Translations under genes and position numbers: made by a program
In this document: piece by piece, positions 1 to 6,040 of the stretch
How the letters are laid out: every line of letters begins with the position of its first letter
Position numbering within the stretch: the first letter of the stretch is position 1
The notes under the pieces: model-generated
Told to the model about the DNA's origin: nothing
The model's input: only the letters and a program-made list of their open reading frames with translations
The model's database searches: none
NCBI GenBank assembly: GCA_041158345.1
Contig: JBEBBO010000191.1
Coordinates: 1 to 6,635 of the forward strand
Direction: 5' to 3'
DNA: 6,635 nt
Source: UBA6136 sp041158345
GTDB lineage: Bacteria > Pseudomonadota > Gammaproteobacteria > Methylococcales > Methylococcaceae

Positions 1-2258
1 CTGCAGCCCAGTTCAGCCAGCTGGCAGTCAACGCACCGTTAAAACCGCAGATTCTTGCCATACTCCGTCAGCTTTCCCCGGAAACCGAGTGCTCGGAGAA
101 AACCTCTCTATTAAGAATCCGCGAGGCACTTGCGGAGCAACTCTATCAGCGACAGGGCGACTATCTTTGGATCGTTGACGACCTTCCCGAGGGAATCAAT
201 GGCCCCGTCATTCAGCAGTGGCTCGCACCGGAGAAGGCCGACCAAAGCCCCAAAAGAGCCCACAACATTCTGATCAGCGAAAGTCAGCGCTACGATCATC
301 GGGGGGACCCAATCCACCTCCCCCTCCTCAGTGAAGTTTCAGGGCAAATGATCCTCAGTGGGCATAGGCCACCGACCCGAACCGATGAGAGGGACTCCCT
401 TAATTGGCTGACGGATGAGATTGGCAGACATCCGCGTTTCGCTGGCATTGCAGCAGGGATACTCGAAGCCGAACGCCACGATCGACGCAGCACACTCAGC
501 CGACTCGCTCAACGAATCAGCCGGCGAAATCGCCTTTCCTCCGAGATAGCGCTCCTGTGGGCGCGGGACTTTCCCGAAGGGCGCGAAAAGTCTGCAGCGA
601 ACCTGCTACTCGATGCGATTCAAAGCCTCGGGGGAGCCGCTCGCGACATCCTGAGATTGGCGCTTGAGCTCGATGATCACCCCGTCCCGCTCTCACTCAT
701 CGCCGAATGCCTCGTCATATCGGGTCTGAGCGCCGATGAGCGGAAGGAAGACCTTTTTACGATTTTCCTGAACGAGCCGGAAGAAATTCCGTTGAGTCAG
801 GAAGCAGCAGAAAGCTACGTCCTTCAAGGTGCGGAGCAACTTGCAGCACTGGGACTGGGTCTCATCAGTGGACAATTCATCGCCATTCCCTCCTTGGTTC
901 TACGGGCCTTTTCACGCGCAGCATCCACATCACCCCGTCAGGCCTTCCTGGCCGAAGCCGCCCTCCAAGCCCTCTACATGATTGCGGAGTCGAATCACGC
1001 CAGCCGGCAATTCGATGACCTGAGCGCGATCGCCCCCCATGCAAGGAAACTGGTCGGCGATTTACGTGATCGCATCATCACGCAAGAGGATAACGCTGGA
1101 GAAATTACGGGGCGAATCCGCCTCGCCTTGCACTTGGCCGACCTTGACCTTCTCCATGGCGCCAAGACGCGGGCCACTGCAATTTATCGAGCGACAAGCG
1201 CTTATCTGGTCCGAGCGATGGCGGCCGACCCCCATAACAGCACACGACAGAAAGATTTTGCTCGGGCTCAGGAGCAGCTGGGGGACCTCGTGATTGAATC
1301 TACTCTCCCCCAAAACGCTCTCGATCACTATCGAAAAAGCCTGGGCATCCGAACGTTCATGTCCAAACAAGAGGGCGGGCCTGGGGAGTCCATTCAGGAT
1401 GCGCTACGCCTCAACATTAAAATTGCCAGACTCCAACGACGTCTTGGAGATATTGAAGCGTCACTCCAAACCCAACAAACCGCGCATTCACTTCATCTCA
1501 AGCAATTGCAAAATGCGCCGGAAAATTCTGAACTGCGCTTTGATTTGGCCTCCAGCCACGCACAACTGGGTGAACTCCACATCAAGCTGAATCAATCGGA
1601 GGAAGGGTTAAGAGAATTCAAAAAAGCGCTTCCCCTCTTCGAAACCCTAGCCGAAGCCATGCCTGAGGATTTGCGCTACACCCGGGCACCGGGTGCAATC
1701 CATAACCGAATTGGTGACCTTCTTCACACCCGCGACGATCTGACCGGCGCGCTTGGCCGCTATCGCATTGCGTTGTCTTTGGCCGAGAGCCTCTCACAAC
1801 GCCACCCTCACAATCCTGAGCTCCAAAGGGATCTGGCGATTTGCCACGACAATCTGGGGGATACGCTTTCAGGTCTTGACGATGCCCAAGAGGCAGATCA
1901 CCACTTCAAATCCTTCCTTGGCATCGCCGAGGCGCCCGAAAATAGATCCGCATTCAAAGGACTTCGCGCGCGTGAAATTGCAGCGGTTCACATGAAATTA
2001 GGTCGGGGACGAGAATCTGAAAAAATGCCCAGACTGGCTCTGGAACGTTACCTTCAGGCCCGCACAATGGTTGAAAAGCTCGCGATTGACTTTCCAGAAA
2101 ATCAGCGCCTGCGAGAGGATCTCCAATGGCTCCGCCACAAAATTTCAAGGCTCAGCGAACGCCTCGAGGCGGATGATCGACGTATCGCGCGAAATCGGGC
2201 CAATATTCCAGAGACTCATGATTCAGGCACGCCCTCCGATTGGCAGGGTGATGCCTAA
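1..2258 (+). CDS. STAND (NB-ARC-like) NTPase with C-terminal TPR repeats, 5'-truncated by window edge
   Basis: The reading frame is open from the left edge (first whole codon at 3) to TAA at 2256-2258, giving at least 751 residues. The ATG at 348 is internal, because the 115 codons before it carry family motifs. Visible in order: a Walker B-like W-I-V-D-D-L-P (residues 56-62, bases 168-188); a sensor-like strand N-I-L-I-S (about 88-92); G-R-H-P (141-144, bases 423-434), matching the G-x-P/G-x-H-P motif of NB-ARC proteins; a probable winged-helix region (about 200-300); and TPR-like units from residue 378 to 713. STAND proteins are cytoplasmic switches that bind a ligand through C-terminal repeats, exchange ADP for ATP, oligomerise and activate an N-terminal effector. 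The P-loop and effector lie upstream of the window, so the role (transcription control, signalling or phage defence) cannot be assigned. The sensor arginine common in relatives (L-I-T-S-R) appears replaced (L-I-S-E-S). No frameshift or internal stop is seen. Confidence 0.8.
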   Translation, partial: AAQFSQLAVNAPLKPQILAILRQLSPETECSEKTSLLRIREALAEQLYQRQGDYLWIVDDLPEGINGPVIQQWLAPEKADQSPKRAHNILISESQRYDHRGDPIHLPLLSEVSGQMILSGHRPPTRTDERDSLNWLTDEIGRHPRFAGIAAGILEAERHDRRSTLSRLAQRISRRNRLSSEIALLWARDFPEGREKSAANLLLDAIQSLGGAARDILRLALELDDHPVPLSLIAECLVISGLSADERKEDLFTIFLNEPEEIPLSQEAAESYVLQGAEQLAALGLGLISGQFIAIPSLVLRAFSRAASTSPRQAFLAEAALQALYMIAESNHASRQFDDLSAIAPHARKLVGDLRDRIITQEDNAGEITGRIRLALHLADLDLLHGAKTRATAIYRATSAYLVRAMAADPHNSTRQKDFARAQEQLGDLVIESTLPQNALDHYRKSLGIRTFMSKQEGGPGESIQDALRLNIKIARLQRRLGDIEASLQTQQTAHSLHLKQLQNAPENSELRFDLASSHAQLGELHIKLNQSEEGLREFKKALPLFETLAEAMPEDLRYTRAPGAIHNRIGDLLHTRDDLTGALGRYRIALSLAESLSQRHPHNPELQRDLAICHDNLGDTLSGLDDAQEADHHFKSFLGIAEAPENRSAFKGLRAREIAAVHMKLGRGRESEKMPRLALERYLQARTMVEKLAIDFPENQRLREDLQWLRHKISRLSERLEADDRRIARNRANIPETHDSGTPSDWQGDA
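1134..2141 (+). repeat. Seven tandem 48-residue TPR-like units encoded in an exact 144-base register
   Basis: Within the STAND gene, units begin at 1134 (L-A-D), 1278 (L-G-D), 1422 (I-A-R), 1566 (L-G-E), 1710 (I-G-D), 1854 (L-G-D) and 1998 (L-G-R). A final partial unit starts at 2142 (I-S-R). Every step is exactly 144 bases, so no insertion or deletion has accumulated between units. The common pattern is roughly L-G-D, then a small or acidic pair near position 9-10, A-L-x-x-Y near 14-18, a helix with I/L-x-E-x-L, P-x-N/D near 33-35, and R-D-L-A near 39-43. This matches the long-period TPR variety found in bacterial signalling proteins. The units have diverged at the DNA level, so this is a protein repeat rather than a recent DNA duplication. 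It most likely forms the ligand-sensing superhelix. Confidence 0.8.
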
Positions 2259-2269
2259 TTAAGGATAAT
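2240..2269 (+). promoter_or_regulatory. Candidate sigma70 promoter for argS and downstream genes
   Basis: TTGGCA at 2240-2245 matches the -35 consensus TTGACA at 5 of 6 positions. GATAAT at 2264-2269 matches TATAAT at 5 of 6, and the spacer is 18 bases. The -35 box lies inside the last codons of the STAND gene and the -10 box lies in the gap after it. The predicted transcription start is near 2276, giving a leader of about 30 bases before argS. This would let argS be transcribed independently of the STAND gene. It was found by eye and has no experimental support. Confidence 0.5.
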
Positions 2270-2308
2270 GGTGGGATAGTTCGATACTGCACACACTCCT
2301 CCCACCAT
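2268..2308. promoter_or_regulatory. Perfect 9-base inverted repeat linking the -10 region to the argS start codon
   Basis: ATGGTGGGA at 2268-2276 is the exact reverse complement of TCCCACCAT at 2300-2308, with 23 bases between. The right arm includes the first two bases of the argS ATG (2307-2309). The left arm overlaps the end of the candidate -10 box and the predicted transcription start. It could be an operator. Alternatively it could form an RNA hairpin that hides the argS start on transcripts reading through from the STAND gene, since transcripts from the argS promoter would lack most of the left arm. It has no T-run and is not a typical intrinsic terminator. Chance is possible. Confidence 0.4.
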
Positions 2309-4067
2309 GAAAAAACGCCTCGAAAGTCTCCTTAAGGATGCTGTAAGCATCCTTGCCAACTCCGATGTTCTTCCTCGTGACATCGAGGCCAATTGTCAGG
2401 TTGAGCGTGCACGCGATGCGCAGCATGGAGATTTCGCCAGCAACTTGGCTATGGCTCTTGCCAAACCCGCGAGAATGAACCCCCGTGATCTCGCGCAAAA
2501 GCTAATCAACGCTATCCCCGAAGACCCCGCCGTAATCAGGATTGAAATTGCCGGTCCCGGATTCATCAATTTCTTCATTGATCCCAAAGCACAGTTCGGC
2601 GTCATCCCTGCAATCCTCGACTCACGAGAGACCTTTGGAAGAAGCCAGAAAGGCAACGGCAAGAGGGTTCAAGTGGAGTTCGTCTCTGCCAACCCGACGG
2701 GACCGCTTCATGTGGGCCACGGGCGCGGCGCGGCCTATGGCGCAGTGGTCTCCAACCTGCTCTCGGCTGTGGGTTTTGAGGTGCACCGAGAATATTACGT
2801 CAACGACGCGGGTCGACAAATGGACATTCTCGCGGCCAGCGTCTGGCTTCGCTATCTGGAGCGGTTGGGTGCGCGCCTGGTTTTCCCTAGCAACGGATAC
2901 CGAGGCGAGTACGTCAGGGACATCGCTGAATCCCTCCACAAGGACCAGGGAGAAAGACTTGGAGTCAACGTTGATGATCTCCTCAAAGATCTCCCACCCG
3001 ATGAACCCGAAGGGGGCGACAAAGAAGTTTATATCGATGCCATTGTCCAGCGGGCCAAAGACCTTCTGGGTGAATCAGGCTATCGACGTGTTTTTGATGC
3101 TGGCCTCAATGACATCCTGGCGGATATCCGCGAAGACCTCGCCGAATTCGGCGTTTGCTATGACACCTGGTACTCAGAGCGCAGCCTGACAGAATCGAAG
3201 GCTGTTGCTCGATCCCTCGAAAAACTTCAAAACGCCGGCTATCTCTATCAGCAGGATGGCGCGACCTGGTTTGCTTCCAGCCGACTCGGCGATGAAAAGG
3301 ATCGTGTCGTTGTTCGTGAAAATGGACAAATGACCTACTTTGCCTCGGATATTGCCTACCACATGGAAAAGCTGGAACGGGGCTTTGACCGAATCATCGA
3401 CATTTGGGGTGCAGACCATCATGGCTATATCCCCAGAGTCAGAGCGGCGATGCAAGCGTTGGGGGGTGATCAAGATCGCCTCGAAGTCCTGCTTGTTCAA
3501 TTTGCCGTGCTCTACCGTGGGGAAGAGAAAGTGCAGATGTCGACCCGCTCCGGCGAGTTTGTCACGCTGCGCCAACTCAGAAACGAGGTGGGTAAGGATG
3601 CCGCACGATTCTTCTATGTGATGAGAAAATCCGACCAGCACATGGATTTTGATCTCAAGTTGGCCACCTCCCGCACCAACGAGAACCCGGTCTACTATGT
3701 GCAATATGCCCATGCCCGCGTCTGCAGCGTGTTCCGGCAACTCGCTGAAAAGGGATTGAGCCGCGATATCGAACAAGGCATGGCCTGCCTCGAAGCACTG
3801 AATGATGCGCACGAAACCTCGCTTTTGAATACCCTTTCACGCTACCCCGAGACGATTGAAAATGCGGCCATGCAGCATGCGCCGCATCACCTCATCCACT
3901 ATCTGCGTGACTTGGCAGCGGAGCTCCACGGGTACTACAACGGAGTCCAGTTTCTGGTGGAGGATGCGGGCCTTCGCAATGCCCGCCTGAACCTCATTGC
4001 TGCCGTCAGGCAAGTGATCCGAAATGGGCTCGAACTGCTGGACGTTTCCGCACCGGAAACCATGTAA
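2307..4067 (+). CDS. argS: Arginine--tRNA ligase (arginyl-tRNA synthetase)
   Basis: A cytoplasmic class I aminoacyl-tRNA synthetase that charges tRNA-Arg with arginine using ATP; this family needs bound tRNA for amino acid activation. The 586 residues are normal for the family. An N-terminal tRNA D-loop-recognising domain occupies about residues 1-90. The HIGH motif appears as H-V-G-H (135-138) inside the typical S-A-N-P-T-G-P-L-H-V-G-H-G-R-G context. The KMSKS loop appears as Q-M-S-T-R-S (410-415), a family-typical substituted form. The DALR anticodon-binding domain begins around residue 459 (E-N-P-V-Y-Y-V-Q-Y-A-H-A-R) and runs to the C-terminus. The M-K-K-R-L start fits the N-terminal domain, although no Shine-Dalgarno sequence precedes it: the upstream bases are C-rich (CCTCCCACC). 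It is followed after 3 bases by a SPOR-domain gene, a pairing I recall from proteobacteria. It probably heads the operon from its own promoter. Confidence 0.97.
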   Translation: MKKRLESLLKDAVSILANSDVLPRDIEANCQVERARDAQHGDFASNLAMALAKPARMNPRDLAQKLINAIPEDPAVIRIEIAGPGFINFFIDPKAQFGVIPAILDSRETFGRSQKGNGKRVQVEFVSANPTGPLHVGHGRGAAYGAVVSNLLSAVGFEVHREYYVNDAGRQMDILAASVWLRYLERLGARLVFPSNGYRGEYVRDIAESLHKDQGERLGVNVDDLLKDLPPDEPEGGDKEVYIDAIVQRAKDLLGESGYRRVFDAGLNDILADIREDLAEFGVCYDTWYSERSLTESKAVARSLEKLQNAGYLYQQDGATWFASSRLGDEKDRVVVRENGQMTYFASDIAYHMEKLERGFDRIIDIWGADHHGYIPRVRAAMQALGGDQDRLEVLLVQFAVLYRGEEKVQMSTRSGEFVTLRQLRNEVGKDAARFFYVMRKSDQHMDFDLKLATSRTNENPVYYVQYAHARVCSVFRQLAEKGLSRDIEQGMACLEALNDAHETSLLNTLSRYPETIENAAMQHAPHHLIHYLRDLAAELHGYYNGVQFLVEDAGLRNARLNLIAAVRQVIRNGLELLDVSAPETM

Positions 4068-4070
4068 CCC

Positions 4071-4607
4071 ATGGCGAGGGACGTCAAACACCGAATCCCC
4101 GCTTTTCGCAACGACAAGCGAAAGCCACGAAGCAAGTTACTCATCCTTTTGGGTCTGTTGCTCGTGGCACTTGGGATCTTGTTCTCCCTGGTGACAAAGT
4201 GGCGGGCCTCACCGGAACTCCCTCCGGAAAGCCCACCGCCGCAAAGCACCAAAACTGATGGTGTCCAATTTTCTTATTTTCGATTGCTTGAAGACCGGGA
4301 AAACCGAGTCTCCGAAAGTCAAATCAATGAGGAACAGCGAAACATTCGCCTCGGGAAGGGACCCACTCCGGGATCATTCTCTCTCCTGATCGGGAGCTTC
4401 AAGACGCGTGATAAAGCGGAAGCAACGCGAAGACAGCTTTACGCCTTTGAAGCCCTCAAGCCCAAAATGGAGGAGGTCACTCTGGAGTTTGCCTCCTGGT
4501 ATCGGCTGAAACTGGGGCCGTATGGGAACCTCAGAGACGCCAATCAAGTCAGGCTATTCCTGAGAGCTCAGGGCATCGACAGCATCATTGAGACCGACGA
4601 ACACTAG
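4071..4607 (+). CDS. Membrane-anchored SPOR-domain protein (FtsN-like architecture)
   Basis: This 178-residue protein has a basic N-terminal tail (about 1-22) and one hydrophobic segment (about 23-42: leucine-rich, G-L-L-L-V-A-L-G-I-L). A proline-rich linker (48-58) follows, then a spacer carrying F-S-Y-F-R-L-L-E (67-74), and a C-terminal SPOR domain (about 99-176). SPOR hallmarks are the strand S-L-L-I-G-S-F (104-110), an R-x-x-A-E helix and a closing W-Y-R-L-K-L-G-P-Y. SPOR domains bind glycan strands lacking stem peptides at the septum, so the protein probably sits in the inner membrane with its C-terminus in the periplasm (N-in by the positive-inside rule). Its gene starts 3 bases after argS, so the two are probably co-transcribed. 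The spacer F-x-x-L-L-E resembles the F-Y-x-L-L-P-E element of other argS-linked SPOR proteins. Whether it is the true cell-division FtsN cannot be decided from sequence, so no symbol is given. Confidence 0.88.
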   Translation: MARDVKHRIPAFRNDKRKPRSKLLILLGLLLVALGILFSLVTKWRASPELPPESPPPQSTKTDGVQFSYFRLLEDRENRVSESQINEEQRNIRLGKGPTPGSFSLLIGSFKTRDKAEATRRQLYAFEALKPKMEEVTLEFASWYRLKLGPYGNLRDANQVRLFLRAQGIDSIIETDEH

Positions 4608-4658
4608 TTTCGCCGACAGGTAACCGCCACAAACTGAACCCCAACGAGCATCACCGCC

Positions 4659-5054
4659 ATGAGAATCCTTCACACCATGATTCGTGTCGGCAATTTGGAA
4701 CACTCCATCGATTTCTACACCGACGTGTTGGGCATGCGTCTCCTGAGGCGACAAGACTATCCGGATGGACGATTCACCCTGGCTTTTGTGGGTTATGGCG
4801 ATGAATCCAGCCATACGGTCATCGAACTGACTCACAACTGGGACACGACCGCTTATGACCTCGGATCGGGCTTTGGCCACATTGCAATCGAAGTCGAGAA
4901 TGCCGCTGACGCCTGTGAGCGAGCACGAATAAAGGGGGGCCGGGTTGTGCGTGAAGCCGGCCCCATGAAACATGGCAATACCGTGATCGCCTTCATTGAA
5001 GATCCGGACGGCTACAAGATCGAGTTCATTCAGAAAGGAACCGGCGGGCACTAA
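4659..5054 (+). CDS. gloA: Glyoxalase I (lactoylglutathione lyase)
   Basis: A cytoplasmic metalloenzyme of the vicinal-oxygen-chelate fold that isomerises the methylglyoxal-glutathione hemithioacetal to S-lactoylglutathione. At 131 residues it is close to the E. coli enzyme (135). The four metal ligands known for E. coli GloA fall at the same numbers: H5, E56, H74 and E122. Further family hallmarks are S-I-D-F-Y-x-D-V-L-G-M-R-L-L (16-29), G-F-G-H-I-A (71-76) and the closing E-D-P-D-G-Y-K-I-E (114-122). The spacing of these ligands supports the start at 4659, because the ATG at 4677 (M7) would remove H5. It resembles the short, Ni2+-type bacterial form. The ribosome site is weak (a GAG about ten bases upstream). 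It lies 51 bases after the SPOR gene, a gap with no clear promoter or terminator, and 1 base before sua5. Confidence 0.96.
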   Translation: MRILHTMIRVGNLEHSIDFYTDVLGMRLLRRQDYPDGRFTLAFVGYGDESSHTVIELTHNWDTTAYDLGSGFGHIAIEVENAADACERARIKGGRVVREAGPMKHGNTVIAFIEDPDGYKIEFIQKGTGGH

Positions 5055-5055
5055 G

Positions 5056-6024
5056 ATGGAGACTGAGCGATCGAACGCGCTCAATAGCGCCATAGAGACG
5101 CTCGCCAAGGGTGGTGTCGTCGCTTTTCCAACCGAAACGGTCTATGGGTTGGGCGCTGATGCCTCAAACCCTCAGGCCATCGCGCAGATTTTCGAAGTTA
5201 AAGGCCGCCCCCCGGATCACCCTCTGATTGTCCACATTAGCGGCGCCGACCAACTCTCCAGGTGGACTCATCATGTCCCCGAAATGGCGTACCAACTGGC
5301 CGAGCGCTACTGGCCTGGACCTTTGACGCTCATCCTTCCTCAGAGCAAGGCCCCCCCGGAAGTGACCGGCGGGCAAACCAGCGTCGGTCTTCGCGCACCC
5401 AGCCATCCGGTCGCCCAGGCGCTGCTAAAAGGTTTTGGTGGGGGCATTGCAGCCCCTTCCGCAAACCGTTTTGGGCGCATCAGCCCGACTCGGGCTAGCC
5501 ATGTTCGAGAGGAACTGGGGGATCGTGTCGGCATCATCCTCGAAGGCGGCGACTGCACGGTCGGACTTGAATCAACGATTTTAAGCCTTGCAGGCCCCAT
5601 CCCCTGTCTTTTACGCCCCGGAGCCATCAGCCGATCTGAGCTGGAATCTTTTTTGAATCAGCCCATTCAGGGTGCAGAGAAAGCCATAGGAATCAGAGCC
5701 TCCGGGCTTCTTGAGTCGCATTACGCGCCAAGAACAGCGCTCCGACTCATGCCCCTTGAGCAGATCCTGAGCGTGGCCACGTCCGCCTCGTCTCGAACCG
5801 TTGTCCTCTGCTTTGAGGACACGCCGATACCCCCTGCCGTGCACCGGATCCGAATGCCACAAAACCCAGCGGACTACGGCATGCGACTTTATGCGACCTT
5901 GAGGGCACTCGATCAAGGGCAGTATGACTTGATCTTGGCTGAGACTCCGCCCAATGAAGAATCCTGGGCAGCCGTTCATGATCGCCTCGGGCGAGCCAGC
6001 TACTCCACCAAAACGTTGACCTAA
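5056..6024 (+). CDS. sua5: L-threonylcarbamoyladenylate synthase, Sua5 type (YrdC domain plus Sua5 C-terminal domain)
   Basis: Makes threonylcarbamoyl-AMP from threonine, bicarbonate and ATP, the first step of t6A formation at position 37 of ANN-decoding tRNAs. The 322 residues are longer than TsaC/YrdC, which is the catalytic domain alone (about 190). The YrdC domain (about 5-200) shows F-P-T-E-T-V-Y-G-L-G (24-33), K-G-R-P (49-52), H-P-L-I-V-H (55-60), W-P-G-P-L-T-L-I-L (86-94), A-P-S-A-N (133-137), S-T-I (173-175) and L-L-R-P-G (185-189). The conserved linker S-H-Y-A-P-R (221-226) leads to the Sua5 domain, which ends in D-R-L-G-R-A. The ATG at 5056, one base after the gloA stop, is preferred. 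An upstream in-frame ATG at 4996 would overlap gloA by 59 bases and adds residues with no family match. AGGA at 5036-5039 is a distant possible ribosome site, so coupling to gloA termination is likely. Confidence 0.95.
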   Translation: METERSNALNSAIETLAKGGVVAFPTETVYGLGADASNPQAIAQIFEVKGRPPDHPLIVHISGADQLSRWTHHVPEMAYQLAERYWPGPLTLILPQSKAPPEVTGGQTSVGLRAPSHPVAQALLKGFGGGIAAPSANRFGRISPTRASHVREELGDRVGIILEGGDCTVGLESTILSLAGPIPCLLRPGAISRSELESFLNQPIQGAEKAIGIRASGLLESHYAPRTALRLMPLEQILSVATSASSRTVVLCFEDTPIPPAVHRIRMPQNPADYGMRLYATLRALDQGQYDLILAETPPNEESWAAVHDRLGRASYSTKTLT

Positions 6025-6030
6025 AAGCCC

Positions 6031-6036
6031 TGGAAG
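6031..6036 (+). promoter_or_regulatory. Possible ribosome binding site for murF
   Basis: TGGAAG ends 4 bases before the ATG at 6041. It is the clearest purine-rich site before any start in this operon, although the spacing is short. It favours 6041 over the in-frame ATG at 6062, whose upstream bases are C-rich. The short distance and partial match leave the choice open. Confidence 0.4.
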
Positions 6037-6040
6037 CCAA

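Noticed and set aside
1..6. CTGCAG (PstI site) at the very first bases, suggesting a cloned fragment boundary
   Set aside because: Six-base sites occur by chance, another lies at 3724-3729 region, and the right end has no matching site, so nothing can be concluded.
348..2258. Treating the ATG at 348 as the start of a 636-residue TPR protein
   Set aside because: The frame is open from base 3 to 347 and encodes the Walker B and sensor strand of the same STAND domain, so 348 is an internal methionine.
2259..2306. Intrinsic terminator after the STAND gene
   Set aside because: The only inverted repeat has a 23-base loop, lacks a downstream T-run and runs into the argS start codon, so it does not look like a terminator.
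2542..3189. Plus-strand open frame of 215 residues inside argS
   Set aside because: It is a frame-shifted reading of argS with serine- and arginine-rich, motif-free protein; argS itself covers the whole stretch.
3174..3812. Minus-strand open frame of 212 residues inside argS
   Set aside because: It lies wholly opposite the conserved catalytic and anticodon-binding part of ArgRS, shows no recognisable motif and is explained by the codon bias of argS.
4996..5055. Earlier start for sua5 overlapping the end of gloA
   Set aside because: The extra 20 residues are the out-of-frame reading of the conserved GloA C-terminus and do not resemble any Sua5 N-terminus. M5056 leads directly into the normal YrdC fold.
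4554..5108. Minus-strand open frame of 184 residues across gloA
   Set aside because: It is the reverse of gloA, where all four metal ligands are intact in the + frame. The minus-strand product shows no family features.
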